Assembly: GCF_015751895.1 (NCBI RefSeq)
Contig: NZ_JADOTZ010000001.1
Location: 2,728,001-2,792,000 of the forward strand
DNA length: 64,000 nucleotides
DNA from: Zhihengliuella flava
GTDB lineage: Bacteria; Actinomycetota; Actinomycetes; Actinomycetales; Micrococcaceae
Reading direction: 5' to 3'
Shown here: piece after piece, positions 34,828-46,108 of the stretch
Numbering within the stretch: position 1 is the stretch's first letter
Layout of the letters: each line of letters opens with the position of its first letter
Position numbers and translations under genes: made by a program
Notes under the pieces: generated by a model
What the model was told of the DNA's origin: nothing
What the model saw: the letters and a program-made list of their open reading frames with translations, nothing else
The model's database searches: none

Positions 34828-36120
34828 GTGAGCGATTCCGCGCACCAGCAACCAACAGGTGGGCCCGCCGAGGCCTTTCTGAGTCATGACCACAGCTTGC
34901 GCGATGCGCCGGGCCCGTACTTCGGGGAGTTCGGCGGGCGGTGGATGCCTGAATCACTGATCGCCGCGCTCGACGAGCTGACGGAGACCTTCGAACAGGC
35001 CAAGCGGGACCCCCAGTTCACGGCGGAGGTCATCGAGCTTAATCGCAGTTACTCTGGCCGTCCCTCCCTGTTGACGGAGGCCCAGCGCTTTAGCGAGCAC
35101 GCCGGCGGGGCGCGGATTTTCCTCAAACGTGAGGACCTGAACCACACCGGCAGCCACAAGATCAACAATGTCCTCGGGCAGGCCCTCCTCGCAAAGCGCA
35201 TGGGCAAGACCCGCATCATCGCCGAGACGGGCGCTGGCCAACACGGGGTCGCCTCAGCGACCGCGGCCGCATTGTTGGGTCTCGAATGCGTGGTCTATAT
35301 GGGTGCGGAGGATACGCGTCGTCAGGCGCTCAACGTGGCCCGGATGCGGCTGCTGGGGGCGGAGGTCGTTCCCGTCGAGGCTGGCTCTCAAACGCTGAAG
35401 GACGCGATCAACGAGGCCCTGCGAGACTGGGTCACCAATGTCGAAACCACGCACTACCTCCTGGGGACGGCGGCCGGTGCGCACCCCTTCCCGGCGCTCG
35501 TGCGCTACTTCCACCAAGTCATTGGCGACGAGGCGCGGGAGCAGATTCTGGAGCAAGTGGGTCGACTGCCGGATGCTGTGTGCGCGTGCATCGGCGGCGG
35601 GTCCAATGCCATTGGTATTTTTCACGGGTTCCTCGACGACCGCGAGGTGGAGTTGTACGGGTTCGAAGCCGGCGGCGACGGCGTGGACACTCCCCGGCAT
35701 GCCGCGACCATCACCCTGGGGCGGCCGGGCGTGCTGCACGGGGCGAAAAGCTACCTCATGCAGGACGAAGACGGCCAAACCATCGAGTCCCATTCGATTT
35801 CCGCAGGATTGGATTACCCCGGGGTGGGCCCCGAACATTCGTATCTGCACAGCATCGGCCGGGCAACCTACGAGCCGATTACGGACGCCGAGGCGATGGA
35901 CGCTTTCAAGCTCCTATGCCGCACCGAGGGCATCATCCCCGCGATCGAGTCTTCCCACGCCTTGGCCGGCGCCCTCAAGGTGGGTCGCCGCAAGGTAGAA
36001 GCCGGTGCCGATCCGCGCGACGTCGTCATTATCGCGAACCTTTCCGGTCGCGGCGACAAGGACGTCGGCACCGCCGCTGAATGGTTCAACTACCTCGACG
36101 CCGAAGGACAGGGCGCATGA
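34828..36120 (+). CDS. trpB: Tryptophan synthase beta chain
   Basis: A 430-residue PLP enzyme that condenses indole with serine. The PLP lysine lies in [19 protein letters not shown]. Other family blocks are [33 protein letters not shown], and [10 protein letters not shown]. The GTG start is preceded by GGAAGG. The stop overlaps the trpA ATG by four bases. Confidence 0.96.
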   Translation: MSDSAHQQPTGGPAEAFLSHDHSLRDAPGPYFGEFGGRWMPESLIAALDELTETFEQAKRDPQFTAEVIELNRSYSGRPSLLTEAQRFSEHAGGARIFLKREDLNHTGSHKINNVLGQALLAKRMGKTRIIAETGAGQHGVASATAAALLGLECVVYMGAEDTRRQALNVARMRLLGAEVVPVEAGSQTLKDAINEALRDWVTNVETTHYLLGTAAGAHPFPALVRYFHQVIGDEAREQILEQVGRLPDAVCACIGGGSNAIGIFHGFLDDREVELYGFEAGGDGVDTPRHAATITLGRPGVLHGAKSYLMQDEDGQTIESHSISAGLDYPGVGPEHSYLHSIGRATYEPITDAEAMDAFKLLCRTEGIIPAIESSHALAGALKVGRRKVEAGADPRDVVIIANLSGRGDKDVGTAAEWFNYLDAEGQGA

Positions 36121-36938
36121 CGACGACTTCGACCGGGGCCAGCCCGATCACCAGCAAGACGGCTGCGGCGATTGACGCCGCGCGAGCCGAGGGGCGCAAG
36201 GCCTTGATCTGCTATCTTCCTGCCGGGTATCCCGACGTGCAGTCGACGATCGACGCCGCCGTGGCGATGGCGGAGAACGGTGCCGACGTCATCGAGCTGG
36301 GCATCCCGTATTCAGACCCGGTGATGGACGGGCACGTCATTCAGGCCGCGACGGTCGAGGCCCTGGCGAACGGCTTCAAGGTCAGCCAGATTTTCGACGT
36401 CGTCCGCGGCATCACCGAGCGCTGCTCAGCGGCCGTTCTGGTCATGACGTACTGGAACCCTGTACTGCGCCTCGGCGTGACGGAATTCTCACGCCGCCTC
36501 GCTGAGGCTGGCGGTGCCGGACTCATCACCCCGGATCTCATTCCCGATGAGGCCTCCGAATGGATATCTGCTTCCGACGAATACGGCTTAGACCGCGTCT
36601 TCCTCGTCGCCCCAAGTTCGACGCCGCAACGCATGGCCGAGGCTGTCGCCGCGAGCCGGGGCTTTGTCTACTGCGTGTCCATCATGGGCGTCACCGGCGC
36701 CCGCACGTCCGTGGCGACGACGGCGCGTGGCGTGGTCGAGGCCGCCCATGCCGCCGGTGCCGAGCGCGCGTGTGTGGGGCTGGGCGTATCTCAGCGGCAG
36801 CACGTTGAGGAGATCGGAAGCTACGCCGATGGCGTCATCGTAGGGACGGCCCTCGTGGCCGCACTGCGTGACGGCGGCGTCGCAGCGGTCGGCGAGCTGA
36901 CCGCGCGCTTGAGCGGCCGGACGGAGGCGGCAGCATGA
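36117..36938 (+). CDS. trpA: Tryptophan synthase alpha chain
   Basis: A 273-residue barrel that cleaves indole-glycerol phosphate. The catalytic Glu is in [15 protein letters not shown], and Asp in [25 protein letters not shown] and [12 protein letters not shown] form the phosphate-binding loops. The ATG overlaps trpB and the stop overlaps lgt, so trpB-trpA-lgt are tightly coupled. Confidence 0.96.
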   Translation: MTTTSTGASPITSKTAAAIDAARAEGRKALICYLPAGYPDVQSTIDAAVAMAENGADVIELGIPYSDPVMDGHVIQAATVEALANGFKVSQIFDVVRGITERCSAAVLVMTYWNPVLRLGVTEFSRRLAEAGGAGLITPDLIPDEASEWISASDEYGLDRVFLVAPSSTPQRMAEAVAASRGFVYCVSIMGVTGARTSVATTARGVVEAAHAAGAERACVGLGVSQRQHVEEIGSYADGVIVGTALVAALRDGGVAAVGELTARLSGRTEAAA

Positions 36939-37969
36939 ACCTCGCATCGATCCCGAGTCCTCCCGCGGAGTTTTCGAGTTTCAGCCTCGGCCCGCTGACC
37001 ATTCACGCGTACGCGCTCTGCATCTTGGCTGGCATTGTCGTGGCGATGTGGCTGACCAACCGTCGCTGGCGCGCCAAGGGCGGGCCCGAGGGCGTGGTCT
37101 GGGATATTTGCATTTGGGCGATCCCCTTCGGGATCATCGGCGGGCGCCTGTACCACATTTTTTCCTCACCCGACGCCTACTTCGGGCCAGGGTTCGACGG
37201 AACCGGCGACCTGTCTCTTACGTGGCAAATTTGGCGTGGAGGACTGGGAATTTGGGGCGCGGTGGCCCTCGGCCTCGTCGGCGCCTGGATTGCCTGCCGG
37301 CGCTACGGAGTGAAGCTCTCCGCGTTCGCGGACGCCGCCGCCCCCGGCGTCCTGTTAGCGCAGGCGATTGGACGTCTGGGCAACTGGTTTAATCAGGAAC
37401 TCTTCGGCGGCCCTACCACCTTGCCGTGGGGCCTCGAGGTCGATGCCACCAGCCCCAATTTTCCGGCTGGATTGCCGGCGGACACGCTGTTCCATCCCAC
37501 CTTTCTCTATGAGATGATCTGGAACCTCCTCGGCGTCGTCGTGCTCTTGGCACTGGACCGGCGCTTTAAGTTCCGCCGCGGGGCCATGATGTGGCTCTAC
37601 ATCTTCGTCTACACCTTGGGCCGCGTCTGGATCGAGATGCTCCGCATCGATGATGCCGAAATGATCACCATCTTCGGCCTGACCCAGCGCCTCAACGTGT
37701 GGACCAGCGTCCTGTTGTTGCTGGTGGCCGCCGCGGCCTTCATCGTGACTGTCATCACGTCCCGTGGTGCGGTCGAGGACGGCGTGTATCTTCCGGGTCG
37801 CCGCCCTGCGGACGAGGGTGAGGAAGGGTCGGCGGACGCCGCCGAATCCGCCGTGACTAGCGATGATTCGGCCTCAACCGCCTCGAAGGGACGGCGCTCT
37901 GCTCACGCTGAGACGGAGAGCGCCCCGCATGATCGCGCAAAACGTGATGGGACTGAAACCGGCGCGTAA
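36935..37969 (+). CDS. lgt: Prolipoprotein diacylglyceryl transferase
   Basis: A 344-residue membrane enzyme that attaches diacylglycerol to the lipobox Cys of prolipoproteins. The periplasmic active-site region includes GGRLYHIF, WRGGLGIWGA, and the signature RLGNWFNQELFGGPT. About seven helices are followed by a charged C-terminal extension of ~60 residues rich in Glu, Ala and Ser, common in actinobacterial Lgt. The ATG shares four bases with the trpA stop. Confidence 0.94.
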   Translation: MNLASIPSPPAEFSSFSLGPLTIHAYALCILAGIVVAMWLTNRRWRAKGGPEGVVWDICIWAIPFGIIGGRLYHIFSSPDAYFGPGFDGTGDLSLTWQIWRGGLGIWGAVALGLVGAWIACRRYGVKLSAFADAAAPGVLLAQAIGRLGNWFNQELFGGPTTLPWGLEVDATSPNFPAGLPADTLFHPTFLYEMIWNLLGVVVLLALDRRFKFRRGAMMWLYIFVYTLGRVWIEMLRIDDAEMITIFGLTQRLNVWTSVLLLLVAAAAFIVTVITSRGAVEDGVYLPGRRPADEGEEGSADAAESAVTSDDSASTASKGRRSAHAETESAPHDRAKRDGTETGA

Positions 37970-38299
37970 AAATCGGGCACCGTCTGGGGAGGTGCCCCGC
38001 GCCGGTGCTAATCTCGCCATACTCATGTGTAGCGATCACGAAAGACAACACCTCGTGATCTACGCCGTTTAGCCGGCACGCGAGACCACAGTGATTTCGC
38101 GATGGTCTGGTCCCACAAGGACGTGGTTCTCCTCAACCCTTAGGAGACGTGATACCAAGTTTGGTCCTGGACCACTCTGGAATCGGAATCTGGTGGCCCA
38201 CGGGGCCGCTCCTCGATCCACCCGGGCCAACGCCGTCCCCTTTTCGCACCTAGCGCCTCTGGTTCGTGGTGCGCGCTCTCGTACCGGAGAAAGGACAGT
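37970..38299 (+). promoter_or_regulatory. Long intergenic region / leader of gltB with hairpins and a possible small ORF
   Basis: This is the only gene-free stretch over 300 bp. GGGCACC (37975-37981) pairs with GGTGCCC (37991-37997), possibly ending the trp-lgt transcript although no U tract follows. TAATCT at 38009-38014 is a candidate -10 box. Ten bases later ATG 38025 opens a 15-codon frame ending at 38072 (MCSDHERQHLVIYAV). Inside it GATCACGA (38034-38041) and TCGTGATC (38053-38060) form a perfect 8-bp hairpin. TGGTCC-T-GGACCA (38162-38174) is a second perfect palindrome. A GGAGAAAGGA ribosome binding site precedes gltB. Confidence 0.45.
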
Positions 38300-41200
38300 A
38301 TGACTCTGACAGGAACCCCTCACGTGGGCCTCGAGCACGAGGCCGAGGTTGCCGTGTCGCCTTTCACGCGATTTGCGCAGATTCCCGAAGCCCGCGGCGC
38401 CTACACGCCAGAGGCCGAGAAGGATGCCTGCGGCCTCGCCGTCATCGCGTCGATGCGCGGCGAGCCGAGCCACGACATCGTTGACCACGCTCTGACCGCG
38501 CTGCGCAACCTTGAGCACCGCGGTGCCGTCGGTGCCGACGAGGGCACCGGCGATGGTGCCGGTCTGCTGACGCAGGTTCCAGACGAGTTTTTTCGTTCCG
38601 TGGTCGATTTTGAGTTGCCTGCTGCCGGTGGTTACGCCGTCGGCACGGCGTTCCTGCCCGACGTGCCCGAGGAGGAGGCGGCGGCCCGCTCTGGGCTCGA
38701 GGAGCTCGCTGCACTCGAGCACCTGACGGTCCTCGGCTGGCGCGAAGTGCCGATTGAGGATTCCATCATTGGCGAGGCGGCCCGGGCCTGCATGCCCAAG
38801 TTCATGCAGTTGTTCGTGGCGCCGGTCGCCGAACTGGCGGAGGAAGGCCTGAATTCCCTGGACGCCCGCGCCTTCCGGTTGCGCAAGCGTGCCCAAAATA
38901 AGCATGGCGTCTACTTCCCCTCTTTCTCCTCGAAGACCATCGTGTACAAGGGCATGCTCACGACGGCCCAGCTGGAGCCCTTCTTCCCGGATCTGTCCGA
39001 CGAGCGCTTCAAGACCAAGCTCGGCATTGTCCACTCGCGCTTCTCCACGAACACGTTTCCGTCCTGGCCGCTGGCCCAGCCGTTCCGCACCATTGCCCAC
39101 AACGGTGAGATCAATACGGTCAAGGGCAACCGCAACTGGATGCGCGCTCGCCAGTCGCAGCTCGCCGGTGACGTGCTGGGAGAGGTCCCCGAGGAACTCT
39201 TCCCGATCTGCACACCGGGCGCATCAGATTCGGCGTCGTTCGATGAGGTCGCTGAGCTGCTCATGCTCTCCGGCCGCCCCATCACCCACGCCGTGATGAT
39301 GATGGTTCCGGAGGCCTGGGAGAACCACGAGACGATGGACCCGGCACGCCGCGCCTTTTACGAGTACCACTCCATGCTCATGGAGCCATGGGACGGCCCC
39401 GCCGCCGTCTCTTTCACCGACGGCAAGCAGGTGGGCGCTGTCTTGGACCGCAACGGCCTGCGCCCAGCCCGCTACTGGGTCACCGACGACGGGCTCGTGG
39501 TGCTGGCCTCCGAGGTCGGTGTCGTGGAACTCGATCAGCAGTCCATCGTGTCCAAGGGCCGGGTCTCGCCCGGCAAGATGTTCTTGGTTGACACCGAAGA
39601 AGGCCGCATCATCTCCGATGAGGAGATCAAGAACCAGGTGGCTCAGGCCGAGCCGTGGGGAGAATGGGTCACCCAAAACCTCGTCAACCTGGCAGACCTC
39701 CCTGAGCGCGAACACGTCGTGCACAACACCGCCTCGATTCAGCTGCGCCAGAAGACCTTTGGCTACACCGAAGAAGAGCTGCGGATCCTGCTGAACCCCA
39801 TGGCGAAGAACGGGGCCGAGCCGCTGGGTGCGATGGGCTCCGACACCCCAATCGCCGTGCTGGCCAAGCGCCCGCGCCTATTGTTCGACTACTTCTCGCA
39901 GTCTTTCGCACAGGTCACCAACCCGCCGCTGGACGCCATCCGCGAGGAACTCGTCACCAGCATGAAGTCCTCGATCGGCCCGGACGGCAACCTGCTCTCG
40001 CTGGAACAGGTGCGCGAGCCCCAAATTGCCCTCGACTTTCCGGTGATCACCAACGATGAGCTGGCGAAGATTGCCAACATCCGAGGCGAGGATGGAGCCA
40101 AGTCTGCCCTCAAGGTCCGCGGCCTCTATCGCCCAGCGGGCGGTGCCGAGGAGCTCAAGGCGCGCCTGCAGGAGATTTGTGAGAAGGTCTCTGCGGCGAT
40201 CAACCGCGGCGTGAAGTACGTGGTGCTCTCCGACCGCGACTCGAACGCTCAGTGGGCGCCCATCCCGTCGCTGCTGCTGACGAGTGCCGTCCACCACCAC
40301 TTGCTCAAGAGCGCTAACCGCACGCGGGCCTCACTGATTGTCGAGGCGGGAGACGTGCGCGAGGTGCACCATATTGCGGTGCTCATCGGCTACGGCGCCT
40401 CCGCGATCAACCCCTACTTGGCGCTCGAAACCGTCGAGGAGATGGCTAGCCACGGTGAACTGGGTGAGGTGGCCCCTGAGGCGGCGCATTCGAACCTGAT
40501 CAAGGCGCTCGGCAAGGGCGTGTTGAAGATCATGTCCAAGATGGGTATCTCCACGGTCTCCTCCTACTGCGGTGCGCAGACGTTCGAGGCTTTGGGCCTG
40601 TCCCAGCAGTTCGTGGACGCTTACTTCACCGGAACGCACTCGCAGATGAGCGGTGTGGGTCTGGAGGTGATTGCCGCGGAGGCGGCCCAGCGTCACGCTG
40701 CCGCGTACCCCAACGACGGCAATCAGGAACCGCACCGGCGACTCGACGTCGGTGGCGAGTACCAGTGGCGCCGCGAGGGTCCGCCGCACCTGTTCAATCC
40801 GGAGACGGTGTTCCGGCTCCAGCACGCCACGCGCGAGCGCCGGTACGACATCTTCAAGTCCTACACCCGCGGGGTGGACGATCAGGCTCGCGAGCTGATG
40901 ACCCTCCGCGGTCTGCTGGACTTCGATTTCACCGAGCGGACGCCGGTGCCGCTTGACGAGGTGGAGCCGATCTCCGCGATCGTCAAGCGATTCTCCACGG
41001 GAGCTATGAGCTACGGTTCCATCTCCAAGGAGGCCCACGAGACGCTGGCCATCGCGATGAACCGGCTGGGCGGCAAGTCCAACACCGGTGAGGGCGGCGA
41101 GGACGTCGATCGGTTGTTCGACCCCGAGCGTCGCAGTGCGGTCAAGCAGATCGCCTCCGGGCGGTTCGGCGTCACCAGCCAGTACCTGACCAACGCCGAC

Positions 41201-42913
41201 GACATTCAGATCAAGATGGCTCAGGGGGCCAAGCCCGGCGAGGGCGGTCAGCTCATGGGGCAGAAGGTGTACCCGTGGGTCGCACGCACGCGCCACTCGA
41301 CCCCGGGCGTCCCGCTCGTGTCGCCGCCGCCGCACCACGATATTTACTCGATCGAGGATTTGGCGCAGCTGATCTACGATGCGAAGCGTTCCAACCCGTC
41401 CGCTCGCGTGCACGTCAAGCTCGTCTCCGAGGTCGGCGTGGGCACGGTGGCGGCCGGCGTGACCAAGGCCAAGGCCGACGTCGTGCTGATCTCCGGCCAC
41501 GACGGCGGTACCGGCGCCTCACCGCTGAACTCCCTCAAGCACGCCGGTGCTCCGTGGGAGCTCGGATTGGCCGAGGCGCATCAGACGCTGCGCCTGAACA
41601 ACTTGCGTGATCGAGTCGTGGTGCAGGTTGATGGTCAGCTCAAGACGGGGCGCGACGTCGTCATCGCAGCCCTGCTGGGTGCGGAGGAGTATGGCTTTGC
41701 CACCGCGCCGCTGGTGGTCTCCGGCTGCATCATGATGCGCGTCTGCCACCTCGATACCTGCCCCGTGGGCGTGGCCACCCAGAATCCGGAGCTGCGCAAG
41801 CGGTACACCGGTCAGGCGGATCACGTGGTGAACTTCTTCGAGTTCCTGGCCGAAGAGGTCCGCGAGATTCTGGCTGAACTCGGCTTCCGCAGCCTCGACG
41901 AGGCCATCGGGCACGCTGAGCTGCTGCAGAAGCACCAGGCCATCGAGCATTGGAAGACGGAGGGCCTAGATCTCAGCCCGATCTTCGAGACCTACGAGGA
42001 CCTGACGTCGCCGGTGCGGAACATGCAGGGGCAGAACCACGAGCTCGACAAGCACTTCGACAACCAGCTCATCGAGCTCAGCGCGGACGCCTTGGACAAC
42101 AAGCAGCCCGTGCGCATCAGTCTCGACGTCATCAACACGGATCGCTCCGTGGGCACCATGCTTGGCCATACGGTCACGAAGACCTTCGGTACTGAAGAGC
42201 TCGCGACGGACACCATTGATGTCACGCTGACCGGCCACGCGGGGCAGTCGCTCGGTGCGTTCATGCCGGCGGGAATCACCCTGCGTTTGTTGGGCGACTC
42301 CAACGACTACGTCGGCAAGGGTCTCTCCGGCGGCCGGATCATCGTGCGCCCGGATCGTGAGGCGGGCTTCGTCGCGGAGAATAACGTCATTGCGGGCAAC
42401 GTGATCGGCTACGGCGCCACGAGCGGCGAAATCCTGTTGCGTGGTGCGGTGGGCGAGCGATTCCTCGTGCGCAACTCGGGTGTCACGGCCGTCGTCGAGG
42501 GCATTGGTGACCACGGGTGTGAGTACATGACTGGCGGCGTCGCGCTGATTCTTGGCCCGACGGGCCGAAACTTCGGTGCCGGCATGTCCGGTGGCGTGGC
42601 CTACGTGCTCGACCTTGATCCGCACAAGATCAATAAGGATGCGGCCGCGAATCAAGACTTGATTCTGCGCTCTGTGCCCACCGAGGAGGCGGAAACCGTC
42701 CGCAACCTGCTGGTGCGTCATGCCGAGGAAACGGGTTCCACGTTGGCGGCCAAGCTGCTCGTCGACTTCCAAGACACCCTTGCTCGGATCACCCAGATCA
42801 TGCCGCGGACGTTTGAGGCGGTACTCGAAACTCGCGCCACCGCGGTGGCGGAAGGACTTGACCCGGACGGCGACGTCGTCTGGAATCGGATTTTGGAGGC
42901 TACCCGTGGCTGA
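38300..42913 (+). CDS. gltB: Glutamate synthase (NADPH) large subunit
   Basis: A 1537-residue enzyme that transfers glutamine amide nitrogen to 2-oxoglutarate. The N-terminal glutaminase domain has its nucleophile in [12 protein letters not shown] (~Cys 45), so the first ~44 residues are probably removed as a propeptide. [17 protein letters not shown] and [12 protein letters not shown] complete that site. The FMN barrel contains [15 protein letters not shown], and the [3Fe-4S] cysteines are in [19 protein letters not shown]. The beta-helix domain forms the C-terminus. ATG 38300 follows a GGAGAAAGGA ribosome binding site. The end overlaps gltD by 8 bp. Confidence 0.97.
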   Translation: MTLTGTPHVGLEHEAEVAVSPFTRFAQIPEARGAYTPEAEKDACGLAVIASMRGEPSHDIVDHALTALRNLEHRGAVGADEGTGDGAGLLTQVPDEFFRSVVDFELPAAGGYAVGTAFLPDVPEEEAAARSGLEELAALEHLTVLGWREVPIEDSIIGEAARACMPKFMQLFVAPVAELAEEGLNSLDARAFRLRKRAQNKHGVYFPSFSSKTIVYKGMLTTAQLEPFFPDLSDERFKTKLGIVHSRFSTNTFPSWPLAQPFRTIAHNGEINTVKGNRNWMRARQSQLAGDVLGEVPEELFPICTPGASDSASFDEVAELLMLSGRPITHAVMMMVPEAWENHETMDPARRAFYEYHSMLMEPWDGPAAVSFTDGKQVGAVLDRNGLRPARYWVTDDGLVVLASEVGVVELDQQSIVSKGRVSPGKMFLVDTEEGRIISDEEIKNQVAQAEPWGEWVTQNLVNLADLPEREHVVHNTASIQLRQKTFGYTEEELRILLNPMAKNGAEPLGAMGSDTPIAVLAKRPRLLFDYFSQSFAQVTNPPLDAIREELVTSMKSSIGPDGNLLSLEQVREPQIALDFPVITNDELAKIANIRGEDGAKSALKVRGLYRPAGGAEELKARLQEICEKVSAAINRGVKYVVLSDRDSNAQWAPIPSLLLTSAVHHHLLKSANRTRASLIVEAGDVREVHHIAVLIGYGASAINPYLALETVEEMASHGELGEVAPEAAHSNLIKALGKGVLKIMSKMGISTVSSYCGAQTFEALGLSQQFVDAYFTGTHSQMSGVGLEVIAAEAAQRHAAAYPNDGNQEPHRRLDVGGEYQWRREGPPHLFNPETVFRLQHATRERRYDIFKSYTRGVDDQARELMTLRGLLDFDFTERTPVPLDEVEPISAIVKRFSTGAMSYGSISKEAHETLAIAMNRLGGKSNTGEGGEDVDRLFDPERRSAVKQIASGRFGVTSQYLTNADDIQIKMAQGAKPGEGGQLMGQKVYPWVARTRHSTPGVPLVSPPPHHDIYSIEDLAQLIYDAKRSNPSARVHVKLVSEVGVGTVAAGVTKAKADVVLISGHDGGTGASPLNSLKHAGAPWELGLAEAHQTLRLNNLRDRVVVQVDGQLKTGRDVVIAALLGAEEYGFATAPLVVSGCIMMRVCHLDTCPVGVATQNPELRKRYTGQADHVVNFFEFLAEEVREILAELGFRSLDEAIGHAELLQKHQAIEHWKTEGLDLSPIFETYEDLTSPVRNMQGQNHELDKHFDNQLIELSADALDNKQPVRISLDVINTDRSVGTMLGHTVTKTFGTEELATDTIDVTLTGHAGQSLGAFMPAGITLRLLGDSNDYVGKGLSGGRIIVRPDREAGFVAENNVIAGNVIGYGATSGEILLRGAVGERFLVRNSGVTAVVEGIGDHGCEYMTGGVALILGPTGRNFGAGMSGGVAYVLDLDPHKINKDAAANQDLILRSVPTEEAETVRNLLVRHAEETGSTLAAKLLVDFQDTLARITQIMPRTFEAVLETRATAVAEGLDPDGDVVWNRILEATRG

Positions 42914-44363
42914 TCCCCGTGGATTTCTGAAGGTACGCGAACGCCAGACCCAACCCCGCCGGCCCGTTCCGGTGCGCATCATGGACTGGAAAGAGGTCTA
43001 CGAGCGCCAGCAAGCTGGCACGCTCCACGACCAGGCCTCCCGCTGTATGGACTGCGGAATTCCGTTCTGCCACCAAGGCTGCCCGCTCGGTAATCTCATT
43101 CCGGAGTGGAACGATCTGGTCTACCGCGGCGACATGGCGGAGGCGTCCGAGCGCCTGCACGCCACCAACAACTTCCCGGAATTCACGGGTAAGTTGTGCC
43201 CCGCTCCCTGCGAGTCCTCCTGTGTGCTGGGGATCAACCAGCCCGCTGTGACCATCAAGCAGATGGAAGCTGAAATCGCCGAGCAGGCCTTCGAGGACGA
43301 CAACGTCGAGCCGATGCTTCCACAGCGCCACACGGACCAGACGGTCGCCGTCGTCGGTTCGGGCCCGGCGGGTCTCGCCGTCGCGCAGCAGCTCACGCGA
43401 GCGGGTCACACCGTGGCGGTGTACGAGCGCGACGACGCCGTGGGTGGTCTCCTGCGGTATGGCATTCCGGACTTCAAGATGGAAAAGTCGGTGCTGGAAC
43501 GCCGGCTGGACCAGATGCGTGCTGAGGGGACTCGGTTCCGCACCAACGTGGAGGTCGGCAAAGACATCTCGTGGGAACAGCTGCGCCGCCGGTACGACGC
43601 CGTCGTGGTGACCACCGGGTCCACGGTGCCCCGCGATTTGCCCATCCCGGGCCGAGAGCTTGACGGTGTGCACTTCGCCATGGAGTACCTGACGGAGTCC
43701 AATCGCGTCGTCGCAGGTGCGCAGGTTCCAGATCAGATCCATGCCAAGGATAAGCACGTGGTCATCCTCGGCGGCGGCGACACGGGCGCCGACTGCATCG
43801 GGACGGCGCACCGGCACCAGGCGGCGTCCGTCACGACGCTGGCGATCGGCAATCAGCCGCCGGAGGACCGGCCGGGGCATCAGCCGTGGCCGATGATGCC
43901 GACCCTCTTTGAGGTGCAATCGGCACACGAGGAGGGTGGCGAACGCACCTACCTTGCGTCTACGGTAGAGTTTGTCGGCGAGGGTGGTCGTGTGACTGGA
44001 GTCACCGTCGCCGAAACTGAGTTTGTCGATGGTAAACGCCTCCCTAAGGCGGGTACCGAGCGTACGATCAAAGCCGATCTCGTGCTCTTGGCGCTGGGCT
44101 TTACTGGGCCCGAGCCAGCCGGCTTGCAGCAGCAAGCGGGCATCGAGTTTGATGACCGGGGCAACGTCGCCCGTGACGGTTACTACATGACCAACACGCC
44201 TGGCGTGTTCGCAGCCGGTGATGCTGGCCGCGGGCAGTCGCTGATCGTGTGGGCCATCGCTGAAGGGCGCGCCTGTGCTGCAGCGGTGGACAAGTACCTG
44301 ATGGGCGAGACCCGACTGCCTGCCCCCGTGGCACCGACGGATCGCGCCATTTCAATGCTCTGA
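42906..44363 (+). CDS. gltD: Glutamate synthase small subunit
   Basis: A 485-residue FAD/NADPH subunit that feeds electrons to GltB. The N-terminal iron-sulfur region has [19 protein letters not shown] and [15 protein letters not shown]. The FAD fold begins [17 protein letters not shown], and the NADPH fold is [16 protein letters not shown]. The C-terminal FAD motif [18 protein letters not shown] is intact. GTG 42906 was chosen as the first start with family N-terminal sequence (ADPRGFLK), overlapping the gltB stop by 8 bp. Confidence 0.96.
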   Translation: MADPRGFLKVRERQTQPRRPVPVRIMDWKEVYERQQAGTLHDQASRCMDCGIPFCHQGCPLGNLIPEWNDLVYRGDMAEASERLHATNNFPEFTGKLCPAPCESSCVLGINQPAVTIKQMEAEIAEQAFEDDNVEPMLPQRHTDQTVAVVGSGPAGLAVAQQLTRAGHTVAVYERDDAVGGLLRYGIPDFKMEKSVLERRLDQMRAEGTRFRTNVEVGKDISWEQLRRRYDAVVVTTGSTVPRDLPIPGRELDGVHFAMEYLTESNRVVAGAQVPDQIHAKDKHVVILGGGDTGADCIGTAHRHQAASVTTLAIGNQPPEDRPGHQPWPMMPTLFEVQSAHEEGGERTYLASTVEFVGEGGRVTGVTVAETEFVDGKRLPKAGTERTIKADLVLLALGFTGPEPAGLQQQAGIEFDDRGNVARDGYYMTNTPGVFAAGDAGRGQSLIVWAIAEGRACAAAVDKYLMGETRLPAPVAPTDRAISML

Positions 44364-44431
44364 TCGGGCTTTCCGCGCCACCGCGGACGGTTCCGGTCGC
44401 GAACGACTGAGAAGAGGCGGTTAGTCGACGT

Positions 44432-45976
44432 ATGCGACGCGCAAAAATTGTGGCAACTTTTGGTCCCGCAATCAGCACCTACGACAAGGTGGTGCAGATC
44501 CTGCAAGCGGGTATGGATGTCGCCCGACTCAACATGAGTCACGGGGACCACTCCACGCACGCTGAAAACCTCGCTAACGTGCGCCAGGCCGCTGCGGAGC
44601 TGAGCCGCCCGGTGGGCATCTTCGCTGACTTGCAGGGGCCCAAGATCCGCCTCGGCCGGTTCAGCGATGGCCCCCATCACCTCGCCGTGGGCGATGTCTT
44701 CACGATCACCGTGGAGGACATCGAGGGCACCCGCGAGATCTGCTCGACCACCTTCAAGGGCCTACCGGGTGACGTGAAGGTGGGCGATCGCCTGCTCGTC
44801 AACGATGGGCGCGTGGTGCTGCGCGCCACCGAGGTCGACGACGTCAAGGTCGTGACCGAGGTGCTCGTCGGCGGCGAAGTGTCGAACAACAAGGGAATCA
44901 ATCTTCCCGGTGTGGCCGTGAACGTCCCCGCCCTCAGTGACAAAGACGAGGAAGACCTGCGCTGGGCGATTCGTGCCGGCGTTGACATGGTGGCCCTGTC
45001 CTTCGTGCGCAACGCAGCGGATATCGACCGGGTGCACTCGATCATGGACGAGGAAGGCCGGCGCCTGCCGGTCATCGCCAAAATCGAGAAGCCGCAGGCA
45101 GTCGATAGCCTCGAGGAAATCATCGACGCCTTCGATGCGATCATGGTGGCCCGTGGCGACTTGGGTGTGGAGCTTCCCATCGAGGAAGTCCCGCTCGTGC
45201 AAAAGCGCGCCATCGAGCTGGCTCGACGCTGGGCCAAGCCGGTCATTGTGGCGACCCAGGTCCTCGAGTCCATGATCGAGAGCCCGATGCCGACCCGTGC
45301 CGAGGCCTCGGACTGTGCCAACGCTGTGCTCGATGGCGCAGATGCCGTCATGCTCTCGGGTGAGACGAGCGTCGGTGCGTACCCCATCGCGGCCGTCGAG
45401 ACCATGTCCCGCATCATCGCGAATACTGAGGAGCACGGCCTGCGCCGCATCCCGCCACTGGGCACTCGCCCGCGCACCCGCGGAGGCGCCATCACCCGTG
45501 CCGCCGTTGAGGTCGCTGATCAGCTCGATGCCAAGTTCATCGTGGCCTTCACTCAGTCGGGCGATTCGGCGCGCCGCCTCTCGCGTCTGCGCCCCAAGCA
45601 GCCGATCTTGGCTTTTACGCCGCTGAACCACACCTTCAGCATCATGTCCCTGTACTGGGGGATCCAGCCGCGCCTCGTCGAGTACGCGGATCACACGGAC
45701 AAGATGACCGCGCAGGTGGATAAGGCGCTCCAGCAGGATGGCATCGCCGAGGTCGGCGACCTGGTCTGCATTGCGGCCGGTTCGCCTCCCGGAACCGCGG
45801 GCTCGACCAACTCGTTGCGTGTACACCGCGTCGGCGACGTCGCGGATGCGGGGGAGTTGCTTGATGGCCACGAGCCGCCGCAGCGCGAAAAGGTCGGCCC
45901 CTGGCGCACGCGTGAAGAGGCTTTGGACGACCTCGTCTCCTACATGCGGGGAGAATCCGAGGCACGCGGCAAATAG
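44432..45976 (+). CDS. pyk: Pyruvate kinase
   Basis: A 514-residue glycolytic enzyme converting phosphoenolpyruvate and ADP to pyruvate and ATP. It starts RRAKIVATFGPA and has the catalytic IAKIEKPQAVDSLEEI and MVARGDLGVELPIEEV. The motif usually ATQMLDSM reads ATQVLESMIESPMPTRAE, a conservative variant. The C-terminal ~40 residues extend slightly past the usual end. It lies 68 nt after gltD, and the paired hairpins at 46005-46085 follow it. Confidence 0.96.
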   Translation: MRRAKIVATFGPAISTYDKVVQILQAGMDVARLNMSHGDHSTHAENLANVRQAAAELSRPVGIFADLQGPKIRLGRFSDGPHHLAVGDVFTITVEDIEGTREICSTTFKGLPGDVKVGDRLLVNDGRVVLRATEVDDVKVVTEVLVGGEVSNNKGINLPGVAVNVPALSDKDEEDLRWAIRAGVDMVALSFVRNAADIDRVHSIMDEEGRRLPVIAKIEKPQAVDSLEEIIDAFDAIMVARGDLGVELPIEEVPLVQKRAIELARRWAKPVIVATQVLESMIESPMPTRAEASDCANAVLDGADAVMLSGETSVGAYPIAAVETMSRIIANTEEHGLRRIPPLGTRPRTRGGAITRAAVEVADQLDAKFIVAFTQSGDSARRLSRLRPKQPILAFTPLNHTFSIMSLYWGIQPRLVEYADHTDKMTAQVDKALQQDGIAEVGDLVCIAAGSPPGTAGSTNSLRVHRVGDVADAGELLDGHEPPQREKVGPWRTREEALDDLVSYMRGESEARGK

Positions 45977-46004
45977 CGCCGCCGAGGGATCACTGCACCT
46001 GCCT

Positions 46005-46039
46005 CCGGTGGGCGGGCTCACGATGAGTCCGCCCACCGG
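46005..46039 (+). terminator. Hairpin downstream of pyk
   Basis: CCGGTGGGCGG (46005-46015) pairs with CCGCCCACCGG (46029-46039), an 11-bp perfect stem with a 13-base loop. It has no long U tract, only TCCGTTTAA after it. It is 29 nt past the pyk stop. Confidence 0.65.
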
Positions 46040-46051
46040 TCCGTTTAACGC

Positions 46052-46085
46052 GCAAGGCCCACCGGAGCGCTCCGGTGGGCCTTGC
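46052..46085. terminator. 34-bp perfect palindrome between convergent pyk and ANTAR regulator
   Basis: GCAAGGCCCACCGGAGC (46052-46068) is followed directly by its exact reverse complement (46069-46085). In RNA it gives a strong stem in either direction. It shares the GCCCACCGG/CCGGTGGGC core with the hairpin just upstream, so the four arms could pair alternatively. Confidence 0.7.
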
Positions 46086-46108
46086 TGTGCGTGGACGAGC
46101 AGGGAAGG

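Noticed and set aside
38102-38143. 13-codon frame starting ATG 38102 in the gltB leader
   Set aside because: It has no ribosome binding site and is not placed at a predicted transcript start. Short frames like this arise often by chance.
40331-41500. Long minus-strand frames inside gltB, and similar ones in gltD, pyk and fadB
   Set aside because: All lie antisense to enzymes with clear motifs and have compositions typical of mirror frames.
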